Shown here piece by piece: positions 31,460 through 42,907 of a DNA stretch of 64,000 bases. Positions within the stretch are counted from its first letter, which is position 1. Each line of letters opens with the position of its first letter. This stretch comes from Phytophthora hibernalis (Eukaryota; Oomycota; Peronosporomycetes; Peronosporales; Peronosporaceae), in contig JAAKBF010000337.1 of the NCBI GenBank assembly GCA_012656075.1, forward strand, positions 1-64,000. Direction: 5' to 3'. The position numbers and the translations under genes are program-made. The notes beneath the pieces are model-generated. The model ran no database searches, was not told where the DNA came from, and was given only the letters and a program-made list of their open reading frames with translations.

Positions 31460-33975
31460 CGAAGTCTCCTCTCATTGTCGTCCAGGCGTCGAATATTTAA
31501 CACCCGGGGAGCACGTTCATACGAGGTGGGTTCCCGGTTGAGCTCACATGTATTATCGACCGGGGTAGTCAGGTTTTCCTTGACTACCTCGGGTGACCTC
31601 TGGGCCACATAGGCATAGATGGAAACGGACCGCTCGTCTCGTACTGGCTTTCCAAACCAGCGAGCGATGTAGTTTAACATCTTTTCGGCCTGCGGCGGCA
31701 GCATCCCAGCGTGTTTATGCGGACTGTACTACTGACGAAGTTGGTTGAAGAATTCTTCCAACGGGCATTTCCCTGTTTCATGGACTTCCCCGCAAGCTTT
31801 GCAGGTCCGTAGGCAACAATCAGACGGATGATGTCCTCCACACTTCTGGCAAGTCAGCAGTGCCCAACAGTCTTCATCTGTATGGCGGCGCGAACCACAT
31901 TGACGACATTTGGGCCGGTCCGGTCTTGGGTCGTCTGCGACGGGGCTGCGACGCGTGTTTTCGCCCGAGGGCGCGTCGCCGGTCGTCAGCAGTCGAGCTC
32001 GTTCGTCGGCATTCCGATCATGGTCGTACAACTGGTCGTCGCTATCTTGAACATCACGTCCCGAGTCACATTCGTCCGCCGCGGTCTGAATCGCGTGAAT
32101 CGCGCGAGCCGGTGGGGGCGGTGGGGTGCTTTCTGACGGAACTTGTTGGATCCGAAGAGAGTCTTCTTTGACGAGCTAGTCCCCGTTGCCGGGCGCGTAG
32201 TTTCTTCTCCAACGTCTTGACATCGGGAATCTCCATCAAGGTCAGACGGGAAGCCAGCTCTTGTTCTTGCGTGTCGAGCGTATGGATGAAGAGCACGACA
32301 TGTTCCCTCTTTTCTTCCACCGAGCCGTCGTCGTAGTGGACGTTGGCTCGCATGCCAGCTACGTGCATCCGATACAGATATTCAAGTGGCGTTTCATCGG
32401 AGCGCTTGGTCGCGTGATAATATCTGCTCGCCATCGACACACCCTTCCCGCAATACTGAATACGGAACTGCTCCGTCAGGTTTGTCCACGACTTCTTGAC
32501 ATTGCGACTCAGCTGCAGACACCATTGGCGTGCTGGGCCCGACATCAGATCTCCGAACAGGGCACACACTTCATCGCCCGTCATCCCATCCCGTCTAGAT
32601 GGGGACTTGACCCGATTCAGCCAGGCTCGGGCTTTCTCCTCGCTGGCATCGCGTCCGTGGAACTCCTTCAGTTACGAGAACGCGGATAGACGTACACGCG
32701 TCACTTCTCCGCTGGAAACACCGGCCGTGGCAGAGGAGATCGCCGCCGTATTCCCGGTCGTACCAATATCTAGGTCGAACAAGTCGTCTGGGTCTTCGTC
32801 ACGGCCGCGTGGAGTCTCCTTGGCGTGCGTCGACCCGCGCGAGCTCACCGATTCCATGGCCACATCGACGTCCTCTTGAGGGGTCGTCGTCGCAGGCTTC
32901 GGTTCGGCCGTCTTCAGCGGGTCGGTCACCGTAGCGCTGTACCGGGGAAACGGAGGTGCGCATCATCGTCGATTGCATCAGACGGACTAACGCGTCTTCG
33001 AGCGACTTGGGAATCTCACCTTCGCTCGCGGTCGGGGTCTCCTGTTGTGGCGGCGTCAAGACCTCTGTACCCGCTGTGGGAAGTGGTAGGCTGGTAGGGC
33101 CTGCGCTCGCTTCACGCACGGCGGTTGGCCTGGAGGCATCTGCATTCGTTTTGGCGACTCGATGCTACTGTCGGAGTTTTGGCCCGGTACGGAAGCGGGT
33201 GGGTGCGGTTGCGTCGAGATTGAGCTGTCTTTGAGTGGGCTCTGTGACGGAGCTTTCACCGTCCCGACCAACACCACCAGGGGGTCGATGAGTACGTGAA
33301 TCGCGTCCTTCCAGGACAACAAGTCCCAGTCGTATAATTTCTCCATCTCGAACGCCCCCAACACGAAACCTGAACCGCGCAGCATCTTGAAAAGCACCGA
33401 CGCCGCAAGGCGTACGCTCGTGAGATTCTCCAGGACGGGGATCGGGCAGGGCCCTCGGAGCTCTCCGATTAGCTTCGGCTTGAGGAAGTCCAAAACCGGA
33501 TGGCGCTCCCGCTGTCTGAACAGCTCGACGCGACTCAGGCCGTAGGCTAGATCGTCGGCCGTATACTCTCGTCCCTCTTCTTTGTAGGCCGGCTTTAGCG
33601 GGATGTCGTCCACCGAACCTGGCGCATGTAGCTTCTTCTTCGGCTTCTTGTTCTTGCGCCTGGGCTTGGCGGACGGGGTTTGTTGGTCTTCGGTCTTTAC
33701 AGACTTCGGACCGGAGGGGTCTCGACGTGAGTCAAGACCCTTGGTGGCTTCCGGGAAGCCACATCGGGATCGGCGAACTGTTCTTCGAATGCCTCCTCTT
33801 TATCGCTGGCACCATGGCCTGTCATGAAGGTTCCGTCGGAGCTCCACGACGCGTCAGGTCTCTCCTCGAGCTCACATACCGTCGCCGACCTTCTGATCGA
33901 CGGCGCTCCCGCTTCCGGTTCCTTCTTGATCGTTACCCCATCTTCCGGAGTAGTACTCCCGGGTCGCGGCACCAT
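31450..33975 (-). pseudogene. Gypsy gag with zinc knuckles, frameshifted
   Basis: Begins at an ATG that overlaps the primer-binding site, immediately inside the 5' LTR. An N-terminal disordered, charged region (33975-32800) is followed by the retrotransposon gag core (32584-32066: DLMSGPARQWCLQLSRN, FRIQYCGKG, ETPLEYLYRMHVAGMRANV). Then come three CCHC-like knuckles (32031-31729: CRQCGSRRHTDEDC, CQKCGGHHPSDCC, CKACGEVHETGKC). At least four frame changes occur. Gag forms the virus-like particle and packages element RNA. Confidence 0.8.
33957..33974 (-). other. Primer-binding site of the gypsy element
   Basis: One base inside the 5' LTR, the minus strand reads TGGTGCCGCGACCCGGG. It starts with the TGG that pairs with tRNA CCA and would pair with a tRNA whose 3' end is CCCGGGTCGCGGCACCA. 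The tRNA species was not identified. Confidence 0.6.
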
Positions 33976-34951
33976 TGTGGAGTAGCGCCTTAGCTGAAAT
34001 TTGCAAAGTCGTCCTCGCACAAACCCTACGCGTTAACGTCGGGCAAATTCCCGGTTGTTTGAGTAGCGTATCTCTGGGTGGGGTGTGATCCAAGTTGGTT
34101 AGGAACCTTGAAGCGTGCTTCTCAGGCGCAGCGCGGATTCTCCTCGCTCTGCATCGCTCTTGCTCTGACGTCTCACTCGTGCGTGACGACGTCCTCTCCT
34201 CTTTGACCTTGGACGTGCGGCGTTATTGGGCCGGCGTTTCCTCGGTTGTGCACGGCGTTATCGGGCCAGTGCGTTTTTCATCTTCGGCGTCGGGTTATCG
34301 GCAACGCCTGGACTGTATCGTTTAACGTGTCCCTCCTATTGGGCACGGGATGTTGGGGGTTGAGTACACCGATCCAGCAGCGGACGACGGGGCCGGTTAT
34401 CCTGGGGCTCTTCTCGGTCGAGACTGCTGGCTCTTGGAACGAAGGAAATCCACTTGCGTATCACAAAGATAATTCGGGACTGAGCCTTATGTTGTCCTAT
34501 ACCTTCCTCCTCGCCACTCGTTGGCCTTCTGGCTTTCTTCCTATCACTTCCCGTCGTGCTTACCCATCATCGTTGTCCTGACTTGCCCTGATCACGTGAC
34601 CCAGTTGCCACATCGGGGTCAGTCGGGTTGCTTGATCGGGGTCTTCCGAGTTGCTGGATCGGGGTCCGTCGAGTCGCCAGATCGGGGTCCGTCGGTCGGG
34701 GTTGAAGATCGGGGCGTAAACATTGTCTCCGACCGTGGTTCCCCGTGTCGCAGGCCTCGTCCCACGGCTCATATAAACGGGGCGGGGTCGCTGCCTGATC
34801 TGTCTCCGTCTTTCCTGCGGAAAATTCCGTTTCCCGTCGCTCTGGGTCGTCATCCATCAAAACGGTCAGCCAGACTTCGTCACTCTCCGGCACTCCATTT
34901 TTACGTCGGCATTCCGCGTTGCACCGCCCTCCGACATACCGCTTCTCCACA
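33976..34951 (-). repeat. 5' LTR of the gypsy element
   Basis: 976 bp against 972 bp in the 3' copy: a 3-bp CTC insertion, one extra C in a C-run, and 6 base substitutions by eye. TG...CA termini are the same. Confidence 0.9.
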
Positions 34952-35723
34952 AAGGCATAGATGATGTTGCCAGCGCAGGTGTGGAGTAGTTGATGCTAGG
35001 GAGGATTGCGATGATGACTACATAAATGTATATTATACGGTTTGAATTGAGTCGGGAGCTCCCAAGTCACTTCAATAAGCGTGAGTCAGTGGTGGTGGAC
35101 TGCAATCAGTCCGGTCATATCGTCTGTTTCGCGCGTATCGGCGTGCATACCAGCGACGACAGCGCCAAAATATAGCGCCCAGTGACCCAGGATTAGGCGG
35201 ATTCCCTCTACTACATGTACTGAGCGATGCCAAATTTTTTCCAGAAGCCATCTACGAATCCGAATAAGCCCGGAGGGAGCAGTCACTACGCTACGACGGA
35301 ACACCGCGCGCTTTGATGTCTGCGGCGTTGGCACGCAGTACACGACTGCTAACTCGGGACGACGACCACACATGCCACCGTCCCATTACTCATTATTTTC
35401 TTCATTATCGTACACACCACTACAAGTCTTCGTAGTCGGCGGAACTATCGGACACCAGAGCTAGCGACGTCACTCGATGGTCTAGGAGTGAGTGCGCCTC
35501 CACCTGCATACCATAGTAAATTATAAGCCAATTGAAAGCCAAGAAAAGCTGTAACAAATTCGTGCACTCGTTCCTAAACAAAAGCGTTGTCAGAGTACGC
35601 CTGTCACCTGTATGCAAACCGAGCGGCATCAATTTTGATTGAAAGAAATAGTAAGCAAACCTGGTTACGCTGGCTTACAATTTGCTTGTGTTACATGAAC
35701 TATTGTTGGAGAATGTATTACAA
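34952..35723. other. No gene recognised
   Basis: Flank of the gypsy insertion. Short minus-strand frames (for example 35373-35086) show no domain. A 13-bp echo of the LTR start, AGGTGTGGAGTAG, lies at about 34976. Confidence 0.4.
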
Positions 35724-36020
35724 TACGTAGACCAACTATTAATGCCACTGGTATCTCGCAAAGCCAGGAGAATAGCCCTAGTTCCTGAAAACCAACCGAA
35801 GTCGCCGAGATAAAGCGCAGCGCTGCAAGACTAGGGTCAAAGGCTTGGCCAGAGAGGTTTACCGACGTGCGATGCGAAGTCTTCGCACAGTGTGCTAAGC
35901 CTCGACATTTGCCTCGCCATTTCCTTGGAAGGGATGTTTAGGGGTCGGTGGTTCAGTTGCTGTAGGAGGTCCTTGAGTTGACGGATAGTTGGTTTTATGT
36001 CCAAATAGTTAGTCTACGTA
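35724..36020. mobile_element. 300-bp MITE, copy 1
   Basis: Ends TACGTAGACCAACTA and the complement of TACGTAGACTAACTA. The core is shared with 58039-58338, including CGCTGCAAGACTAGGG, CAGAGAGGTTTA and ATAGTTGGTTTTATGTCC. Non-coding. It lies 375 bp beyond the 3' end of NLP copy 2. Confidence 0.75.
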
Positions 36021-36394
36021 ACGAGTGCCTTTTAAAATAATGGGAACGCTGGAATAAAATATATTGTTACAGATTATACTGGGAGGACAGCTTTAGCTGG
36101 CTGAACAGCCTAACCAATTTTATTGGTAGGGTTCCCCCAGGGTTTAATTGGCGAATGTCGCCTGAGTCCATATGTCACCGATTGTCACTACAGTCACACA
36201 AAATATAATGTGTATCTTGTGGATGTGGTGTTCCGAATGTTGTTGGGCGAAGAAGCGGCCCAATTTCGTCCAATCACAATGCGTTACTTTACAGTATGAC
36301 GACTTGGTTACGGAATCTCGACACAAGTCAAAGACAAAAGACAATGTATAACAATTCCTACAATTCACTTCGATTTCCGATCATGGTCGACACA

Positions 36395-37141
36395 CTAAAA
36401 CGGGTAGGCTTTCTTGAGCTTCGCCGTGAAAACGTCATCACTCATGGGCATCACAATCTTCTTGTACGTCCAGTCGACATCAAAATCGGTATCAGTCAAT
36501 GCAGTTCGGGCTTCTTCTGTCATCTGCTCCCACGTGATGAGATCTTGCGTTGGTCCCTCCTTGGTCGTAAGTCTCACACCAAGTTTGCTTCCCCAGAAAC
36601 TGTTGTACGAGTCAAACTTGACGGTCGTCCCACCCACAACATACTTTGGCTTGGGGGTAGCTTTCCTGAAACCAACACCAGCGGACATCGACACGCCCAT
36701 AATGGTCGAATTGTCGGGTGACGAGCTGTCGGTCCACACGATTCCATACGACCAGTAGTGGCGGTGGCCCGTGCGATACTTGGAAGTGTACTGTCGGCCC
36801 TTAGGGAAGTACCAGGTGTACATGATAGCCCACTTGTCCTCGTACCAGTCCGAGCGTGAGTACACCTGCGAGCCCAGCCATGAGCCCTTGCAGTCTCCGT
36901 TGGCCCAGCCAGACCACTTCAGTCCAGCGCTAACGGAGCCATTCGCGCTGACTGCAGGGTACGGGTGGCATCCGTCCGAAATGTGGAGCTGGGGTTTGAA
37001 CTTGACGGCAGTCTTCTCGGAGTCGGTGGTAGACTCTGGCTGAGCGAACGGCTGCACTTGATCATGGTCTATCATCACAATGTCGGATTTAACATTAGCG
37101 ATCGAGGCGATCGCCACGAGGAGGAAAGCACGGAGGTTCAT
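36395..37141 (-). CDS. NLP (NPP1-type necrosis-inducing protein family), copy 2, intact
   Basis: 248 residues, the usual length for type 1 NLPs. Signal peptide at residues 1-19 (MNLRAFLLVAIASIANVKS). The two cysteines typical of type 1 are at C58 and C84. The SRSDWYEDKWAIMY strand precedes the heptapeptide region, which reads GHRHYWS at 125-131. Both acidic positions of the family heptapeptide are changed (to Tyr and Ser). In characterised members those side chains bind the metal needed for membrane damage, so this copy is probably secreted but non-cytolytic; that is inference. The reading frame is uninterrupted, and the start is supported by the signal peptide and by an upstream initiator-like element. 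Confidence 0.92.
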   Translation of the reverse strand: MNLRAFLLVAIASIANVKSDIVMIDHDQVQPFAQPESTTDSEKTAVKFKPQLHISDGCHPYPAVSANGSVSAGLKWSGWANGDCKGSWLGSQVYSRSDWYEDKWAIMYTWYFPKGRQYTSKYRTGHRHYWSYGIVWTDSSSPDNSTIMGVSMSAGVGFRKATPKPKYVVGGTTVKFDSYNSFWGSKLGVRLTTKEGPTQDLITWEQMTEEARTALTDTDFDVDWTYKKIVMPMSDDVFTAKLKKAYPF

Positions 37142-37194
37142 GGTCGCGTAGCAAGTCTTTGATTATTCTGCTGTAGATGCGAGCGCTGCCTGGA

Positions 37195-37210
37195 TGATTG
37201 CAAAGTGACC
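37195..37210 (-). promoter_or_regulatory. Initiator-like core promoter of NLP copy 2
   Basis: The minus strand reads GGTCACTTTGCAATCA, about 12 of 16 matches to the oomycete core promoter consensus, about 54 bp before the start codon. This spacing equals that seen for NLP copy 1. Confidence 0.45.
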
Positions 37211-37902
37211 CCTGCGAGTAAATTCACATGTCAATCATTGACTCAATGGTCTCGATTGAGAAGCAAAGTGGCGGCATCAGATCTGGCTCAGGCACTGATT
37301 ATGATGTGCACGAACAGAAAAGGTGTCGCGAAGTGCTGGACTCTGCAATGGACGAATGGCTCTTTGTCAAGGTATAACGGCTTCGTAGCGTTATACTGCA
37401 TGCATATAAACTTATTTTTCATGAAGCACAAGCATAACATGAAAAATACATATACCGGTACATACATGTACAGTATACATGAACATGTACATGTACACAG
37501 TTAGCATGATACCATGATGGTACTGTAGTACAAGAATACTTATCCAATCTTGAAACGAAGTTATTCTGTACAGTACATACATGTAGTACAGTACTACAGT
37601 ATGGACTATGGTCTCTTTAAATTAGGTTTTGGGTTACGAGAAAGTACCAAAAGCCTAATTGTTTTGGAAAGTGCCTAGTTCAGACTTCTTCTTAAGATCT
37701 ACGTGTACCGGTTAGTACCAAAATTGCAGAACGATGGTCGTAACATCGCCCCAAAACAATAGCCGATGCGTAACGAATATCGGCGATATTATTATGTAAG
37801 ACACCACATTCTATCACATTTCCTTTCCTCGCCCAGCAGTTCCCCAAGAATCGTTGCAAAAACGGGGACGAACATCGTCAACCCAACCGCGCCTATTAAT
37901 AC
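37211..37902. other. Intergenic; palindrome-rich tract
   Basis: 37450-37610 is dominated by the self-complementary words ACATGTAC, GTACAGTAC and TACCGGTA, able to fold into several hairpins. No coding signal. Confidence 0.5.
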
Positions 37903-38200
37903 ATGTCCGTGGCAGTCCCGTTCGCGCTGTCATTCACAGCGATCAGCACGATGTATGCCGTGCTGGGACGCGAGGGCGTGAATGACCAGAACCTCAGCAC
38001 GGTGTGCAACACCATGGGCTGGATCACGGCTTCCTGTTGTACACGTCTCCCTTCGAGGCCATCAGCTGCAGACCAAGTCGGCGTCTCCATCCCCGTCGTG
38101 CTGTGGTGCGCCGACTTCGTCAGTAACACTCTCTGGATCATGTACGGTCTCGCTGCTTGTTCAGATCACCCTGTACTTCTTCTTCAACCCTAAGCGGCAG
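37903..38200 (+). pseudogene. SWEET-type sugar transporter remnant
   Basis: Across two or three frames the translation shows membrane-segment pieces in the order of an MtN3/SWEET domain: FALSFTAISTMYAVLG, then LSTVCNTMGWITA, then an SPxEAI-like and TKSAS block, VVLWCADFVSNTLWIMYGL (compare the PxxL...N..LW..YG signature), ending TLYFFFNPKR. It covers less than half of a seven-helix transporter, so it is a truncated, frameshifted relic. Alternative: chance hydrophobic translation, made less likely by the ordered motifs. Confidence 0.5.
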
Positions 38201-38412
38201 CAGTCGTGCTCTCCTGACAAGAGAACATATCACCCAAGGAGTTCGTTTAAGCCTAAAAATACTGTAGCATTTAGGTTTTTTAGGTTAAGTGCCTGGTTTT
38301 AAGAGGCCTGTCCATGGTATTGATAAGCCGGCTCTTGTTTCCGTGTGGACATGTGGGCTCGTGCATCAAATCTAGGGCTGCTTTGTACGATGCGCAAAAT
38401 GACAGCACACTA

Positions 38413-39034
38413 CAGATTCCGCTGAGAAACTGAAAACTGCCTTCAGCTAATACCTCTGCGATGCCGATAGGATCAGTTGAAATATTTTCCAGAGGGAAGT
38501 GCCCATCATCGATAGATACCACCCTGTGTGGTCCACGTTGGAGATCAAGATTTGAATTCGAATCGTCCCGCCAAAAGCATGCCGACTTCAATCGCCATTA
38601 TCAATCCCGATCTTTTCCTGTAGTGCGCACGGGGCACCATGATATATACTACCAAGCGAGCTGACAAGTAAACGAAGGGTCTATGGCTGACTATCAAGCA
38701 GAAGTGCGACATAATTGACCAGCATGAACGCTGCCAGGCCCTAACGCTATCTCATCTCGCACGCTGGGCTATGACAACATTCAAGCTGTCGGACCCTCCA
38801 GCGGATGCTACCATTTTCCGCATTCTGCGAGACGCAGCCTCCATCAAGGACATGCGCCGCTCGTCCGTCACTTCCAAAGGCCGCCCCCTACGTGTACGAT
38901 TGGGGCCCAATTTGGTCGACATCTTGAATTGAAGTGAGTGGGACCTACTTACTGTAAAAACAATACCCAGTAAGCATATTATAACCTTTGAGAGGTTGGA
39001 AGGTCCACCCTTTTCAGTTTCTCAGCGGAATCTG
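38413..39034 (-). mobile_element. Non-autonomous TA-inserting transposon, copy 2 (complete)
   Basis: Starts CAGATTCCGCTGAGAAAC after TA and ends with the exact complement before TA; the inverted repeat is about 24 bp and perfect. 622 bp long. Inverted relative to copy 1 at 6036-6638 and nearly identical to it, with the same two short reading frames. The complete ends define the family. Confidence 0.85.
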
Positions 39035-39258
39035 TACTGTAGGCAGTGTTGGCATTTTTACATTTACATTTTTACATTTTTACGTAATAAGTGCCTTTTA
39101 CTCGCTTTAAAACATTTTTACATAGATATTTTGCATTGTTGACGTAAAAAGATCTGAACCGCCGCACTTCCCACAGAGAAGCAGCCTGCTTCATAAGAAT
39201 CGATCTCCGTACGAACCTGTGCCGTCGTCGTCTATCCTCCCACGGCGGTCGGATCCTC

Positions 39259-42009
39259 ATGGAACTCCTGCCCGGGCTGCGTGACGAATACGTTGACGGG
39301 TCCAAGCGTGGACGCCCGTCAGGTGCTCTGAGCACAAACTTTTACAGGCTCAACGAGAAATGCAACAAATCGATGTGGTGGACTGTGTGCAAGTATTGCT
39401 ACGCAGCCCACATAAGCGACAGAGCAACCGTTCCCTTTCCACTCCATGTTCGCGGTCGAAAGGAAGCCTGGGATAAGCACTTATCTGAGTGCTTGTTCTA
39501 CGCTCGAGTAACCGGTAACTTGTCGCAAAACGATGAAGTTCAGGCTGGAGTGAATGAACATGCAGCAGCTGGCAAACTTCAATGCATCTCGCCACCTGCA
39601 TTTACGCCTGTTGAATTACTGATCTTTTGGCGTTTGCTACTAGAATTTCAAGCAGAAGCCTTGCTTCTGGACTCATTTGTGTAACAACTGTCCTTCAGAA
39701 GGTTGCTCGTCTTTTTAAACGCTCGCTGTGGCGTTCCGGGCGCCGTGCCCCATCGCCATATCATGCGCGGTCGTGTTCTGAACGAGTATGCAGAGCTACA
39801 TTCGATTGAGCAACGAGACAATGTTAGAGTGGTCCAATGTCGAACCGGTGGAGGAGTAAACTTTCTTTCGGATCGGTAGCAAAATTACACGTACTGGGCT
39901 GCATGGTTTCATACTTTGGTCGTGTAATGAATTACGGGTTGCGACCTGCTGAGGATCGTCATGACGGGCTCGCAATTGCTGAACAAATGGAAGAGGTGAT
40001 CGAGGAGCTTCTTGCGTCGGAGTGGAATGTGGGCGCTGTTGTGACGGATAATGCCGGTCAATGTGGACGTGCCCGTCGCATTTTGGCTCTTCGATACCCA
40101 AAGATCTCGTTCGTGCATTGCGTCGCTCATGATATCAATAACCTCGTCAAAGCTGTCCTCAAAACAGTTTTCAAACAGATTTCCGCGGATGCGGCAGGTG
40201 TTGCCAGTTATTTGAACACTTCTACTTCTAAATGGCTGGTACGAGCAGTCAAGGCAATGCATAAGCGCTACGGAACTAGTTTTGCTATATTCACGCTATG
40301 CGAAACTCGGTGGAATTCAATGCAGTCCTGTTTTGTGTCGCTCCTCCGTGCACGAGGAGCTCTGGAAGATATGGCCTTCTCTTATCGGAATAGCAGAGAG
40401 CTGACGGACAAGCTTCGCATTCTTGGTGACCACGAGTTTTGGACGAAGCTGGAGACGGCCGAGAAAATTGTTCGTCCGTTATGCACTGCTTCCTTTCGTC
40501 TACAGAGGGATGAAAACACCGTGGCTGACGTGGTCGTTTCCTTTATTGAGATTTATCGTGGTTTTGCTAGCACTGAGATGAGTGATTCTCTGGCTTGGCT
40601 AGTGGAAGCTCGCTGGTATGCTTGCGAGCAGCCTTTGTTCATCTTGTTTTTTCTCCACCCTGAGTATGTAGTGCCAGCGCGGCAGCTTCCTCCGACCGTG
40701 CTCACTGAGCTTGATGATGTGTGCCAAATCGCATAGTATTGCTATCGTCGATTTGTTAGCAATGATGATAGCGGCCTGCGTGGTGAGATGTTCCAATGGA
40801 TTCAGGGGGCCTATACGACGTCGCGCTGCGTCGACTTCGACAAAGATGCAGTGACCACATTTTGGGAGTACGAAAAGAAGTCACAGCAAAACCGCAAGCT
40901 GCCAGTGCTTGCACTTACGATCCTGTCAATTGCTGTTAACACCGCGACGTGCGAGCGCCTCTTTAGTGAACTTGCACTCATACTCACACCGAAACGGAAC
41001 CGCATGAGCATCGAAAAGACTACGAAGCATCAGATCATGAGTCAATACGTCCGTAAAAAATCGCCGCGAGAAAATTATGCCCACGTGCTCGAAGAAATTA
41101 CTACAAACGATAGATCCACGCGAACGACCTTGCATCGCCACGCCACAGAATTGAGCCCGCACTACTCCAGCCCGCACTATTCCAGCCCGCACTACTCCAT
41201 CGAATCCGACACCTGCTCCGACTCGAACTCCTATTCGTGAATCTCAAAGTGCATTCGCTACCCCTGACCGGCATGTTGAAGACCAACTTCAGTCAACACC
41301 ACTGGCGCGGGTCCTGTTTTCCGAGCAGCAAGAAATCGGGGCGGTAGCAGCTCGTAGCATGGGCCTGAGGGAATCGAGTGCGCCAATGTCTCGAACCCAT
41401 GCGGCGATCGAACCTGCATCACCAGATCCGCCCACCGCTTCCAACTCTACCGCTGCAATTTGTCGCCAAACACTTCTTGATTATGAGGCTGTCGATATCC
41501 TGACTGCTGAACTCGATACGGTTGCTCTAAGCGATCAACAGCTCGATGAAAATCTGGAGCATTTTGACTGGGAGGAGATTGGAGAGTATGGAGACGAAGA
41601 CACGGTTGATATGTGGAGTAATATATTGAACACGCCAAACACACCCTCAGGTCCTACCAGCAATAGGGATGGCAGTGGTGCACATGCTGAATCCGACATA
41701 AGTGCTGATGATGGCACTTCCAACAGCGGTGTGGATCCAAACGAGAGCGTCACAGGTGAAGATGACACCACAACCAGCAATGCTGGTAATGACTCACCAT
41801 TTACAACAGCACGGCTCGGGTCTTGTGAAGATCCAATTCCAGCGGCGAGCCGACAACCTTATCCTCTTGAAAATGACCCAACATTTCCGCAAGAAAAACT
41901 GACAGGAATCCGAGCACGGAAGACAAGTCTGGCGTCGCGCAATAGGTTTAATGGCACAAACGAGGAACGTGAAGACTTGGAAGCAGCACAGAGATTGCCG
42001 GAATCCTGA
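39259..42009 (+). pseudogene. hAT-superfamily transposase, broken
   Basis: An N-terminal BED-type zinc finger (CKYCYAAH ... WDKHLSECLF, about 39390-39500) leads to LLIFWRLLLEFQAEALLLDSF. The core (39837-40736) holds VVTDNAGQCGRARRIL, VHCVAHDINNLVKAVL and CETRWNSMQSCF. After a single TAG at 40734 the same frame continues into the C-terminal dimerisation block (LPVLALTILSIAVNTATCERLFSELALI, about 40900-40985). A tandem SSPHY repeat (41150-41200) and an acidic tail (41359-42009) follow in a shifted frame. Breaks near 39690 and 41235 plus the TAG inactivate it. Terminal repeats could not be placed, although GCAGTGTTGGCATTTTTACA at 39042 resembles a hAT left end. Confidence 0.75.
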
Positions 42010-42907
42010 CCTTTCTTCTCGGTCGCTGTCTTACGCAGATATCACCGCAGCTTCCGCACTCAATTTGGAGAGGCAATGCCCAAGATGTATTTTGAAATCT
42101 CGGTCAACACGAAAAATGACATTACAGCGTCTCTCGGGTGGATCAGCGCATGGATCGAGAGTAGTAGCAACAATTTGAATATGCTTGATAATCATTTGAA
42201 TCCGTTCAACTTGAGTTGGTACTTGACGAGGTAATCGCAGATTTTCTGGAGCAACTCGTGGTTCTGCGCCTTGCCGATCTGCTCGGCGGACATCCACACG
42301 ACCGAATCATTGTCGACGAGATCGAATCTCATAGAGCGAACGAAGCCGCGTGCACGCTGTCGATCAACAATGAATAGAGGAAGCAGACATATTTGTATGT
42401 TCATGCTGTATGCACCGCTCCATTTCAAAACTTTCTCGCAAAAATAAATAGTCTGTAATCGTCAAGCAGGGCACCATGCTGGTATCTGTAGCATTCAGAA
42501 GCGAGCCATCAACGCTTCGAATCTTCATACCAACGATATCAAGTAAGTAGCACCACGGACCACTTGGACGACCCGAGTCTCTTTCAGAAAGGTCTCACCT
42601 TCCATTCTACAGATTCCGTCACTAGACCATACAAATACAAGGTAGAGAAGCATGTCCAGCATGCTGTCGACGGGTTGCAAACCCAGCCATCACCCCGACT
42701 CAAGGGTGTCGATGTCATCATTACACAGTTCGACTCATTCCACACTCATTCCACACAACCAACTCGACCATGAGCTCCGACGAAAGTACTGCCGCTGCTG
42801 GTAGTCGAGTCGATCTTCGCGGCGTTGAGCAGATGGTGACATCGACTGACGGCGTGTCCACCAAGAACGCGCCCTCGATGCTCGTGAGTGGCAACACTCT
42901 TCTCCGG
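42010..42907. other. No gene recognised
   Basis: A 78-codon minus-strand frame (42428-42192, containing RSMRFDLVDNDSVVWMSAEQ) looks coding-like but matches no family known to me. The rest shows nothing. Confidence 0.3.

Larger units (their letters stand above)
22162..34951 (-). mobile_element. Ty3/gypsy LTR retrotransposon with archaeal-type RNase H and chromodomain
   Basis: 12.8 kb element on the minus strand. The 5' LTR is 34951-33976 and the 3' LTR 23133-22162. Order in its own direction: gag with three zinc knuckles, aspartic protease, reverse transcriptase, RNase H, a second (archaeal-type) RNase H, integrase, GPY/F module, chromodomain, then a 2.7-kb antisense gene before the 3' LTR. 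The LTRs differ by 6 substitutions and 2 short indels over about 972 bp by eye (above 99% identity), which argues for recent insertion, yet gag-pol carries many frameshifts. Flanks GAGG and AAGG give only an imperfect 4-bp target duplication. Confidence 0.9.
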
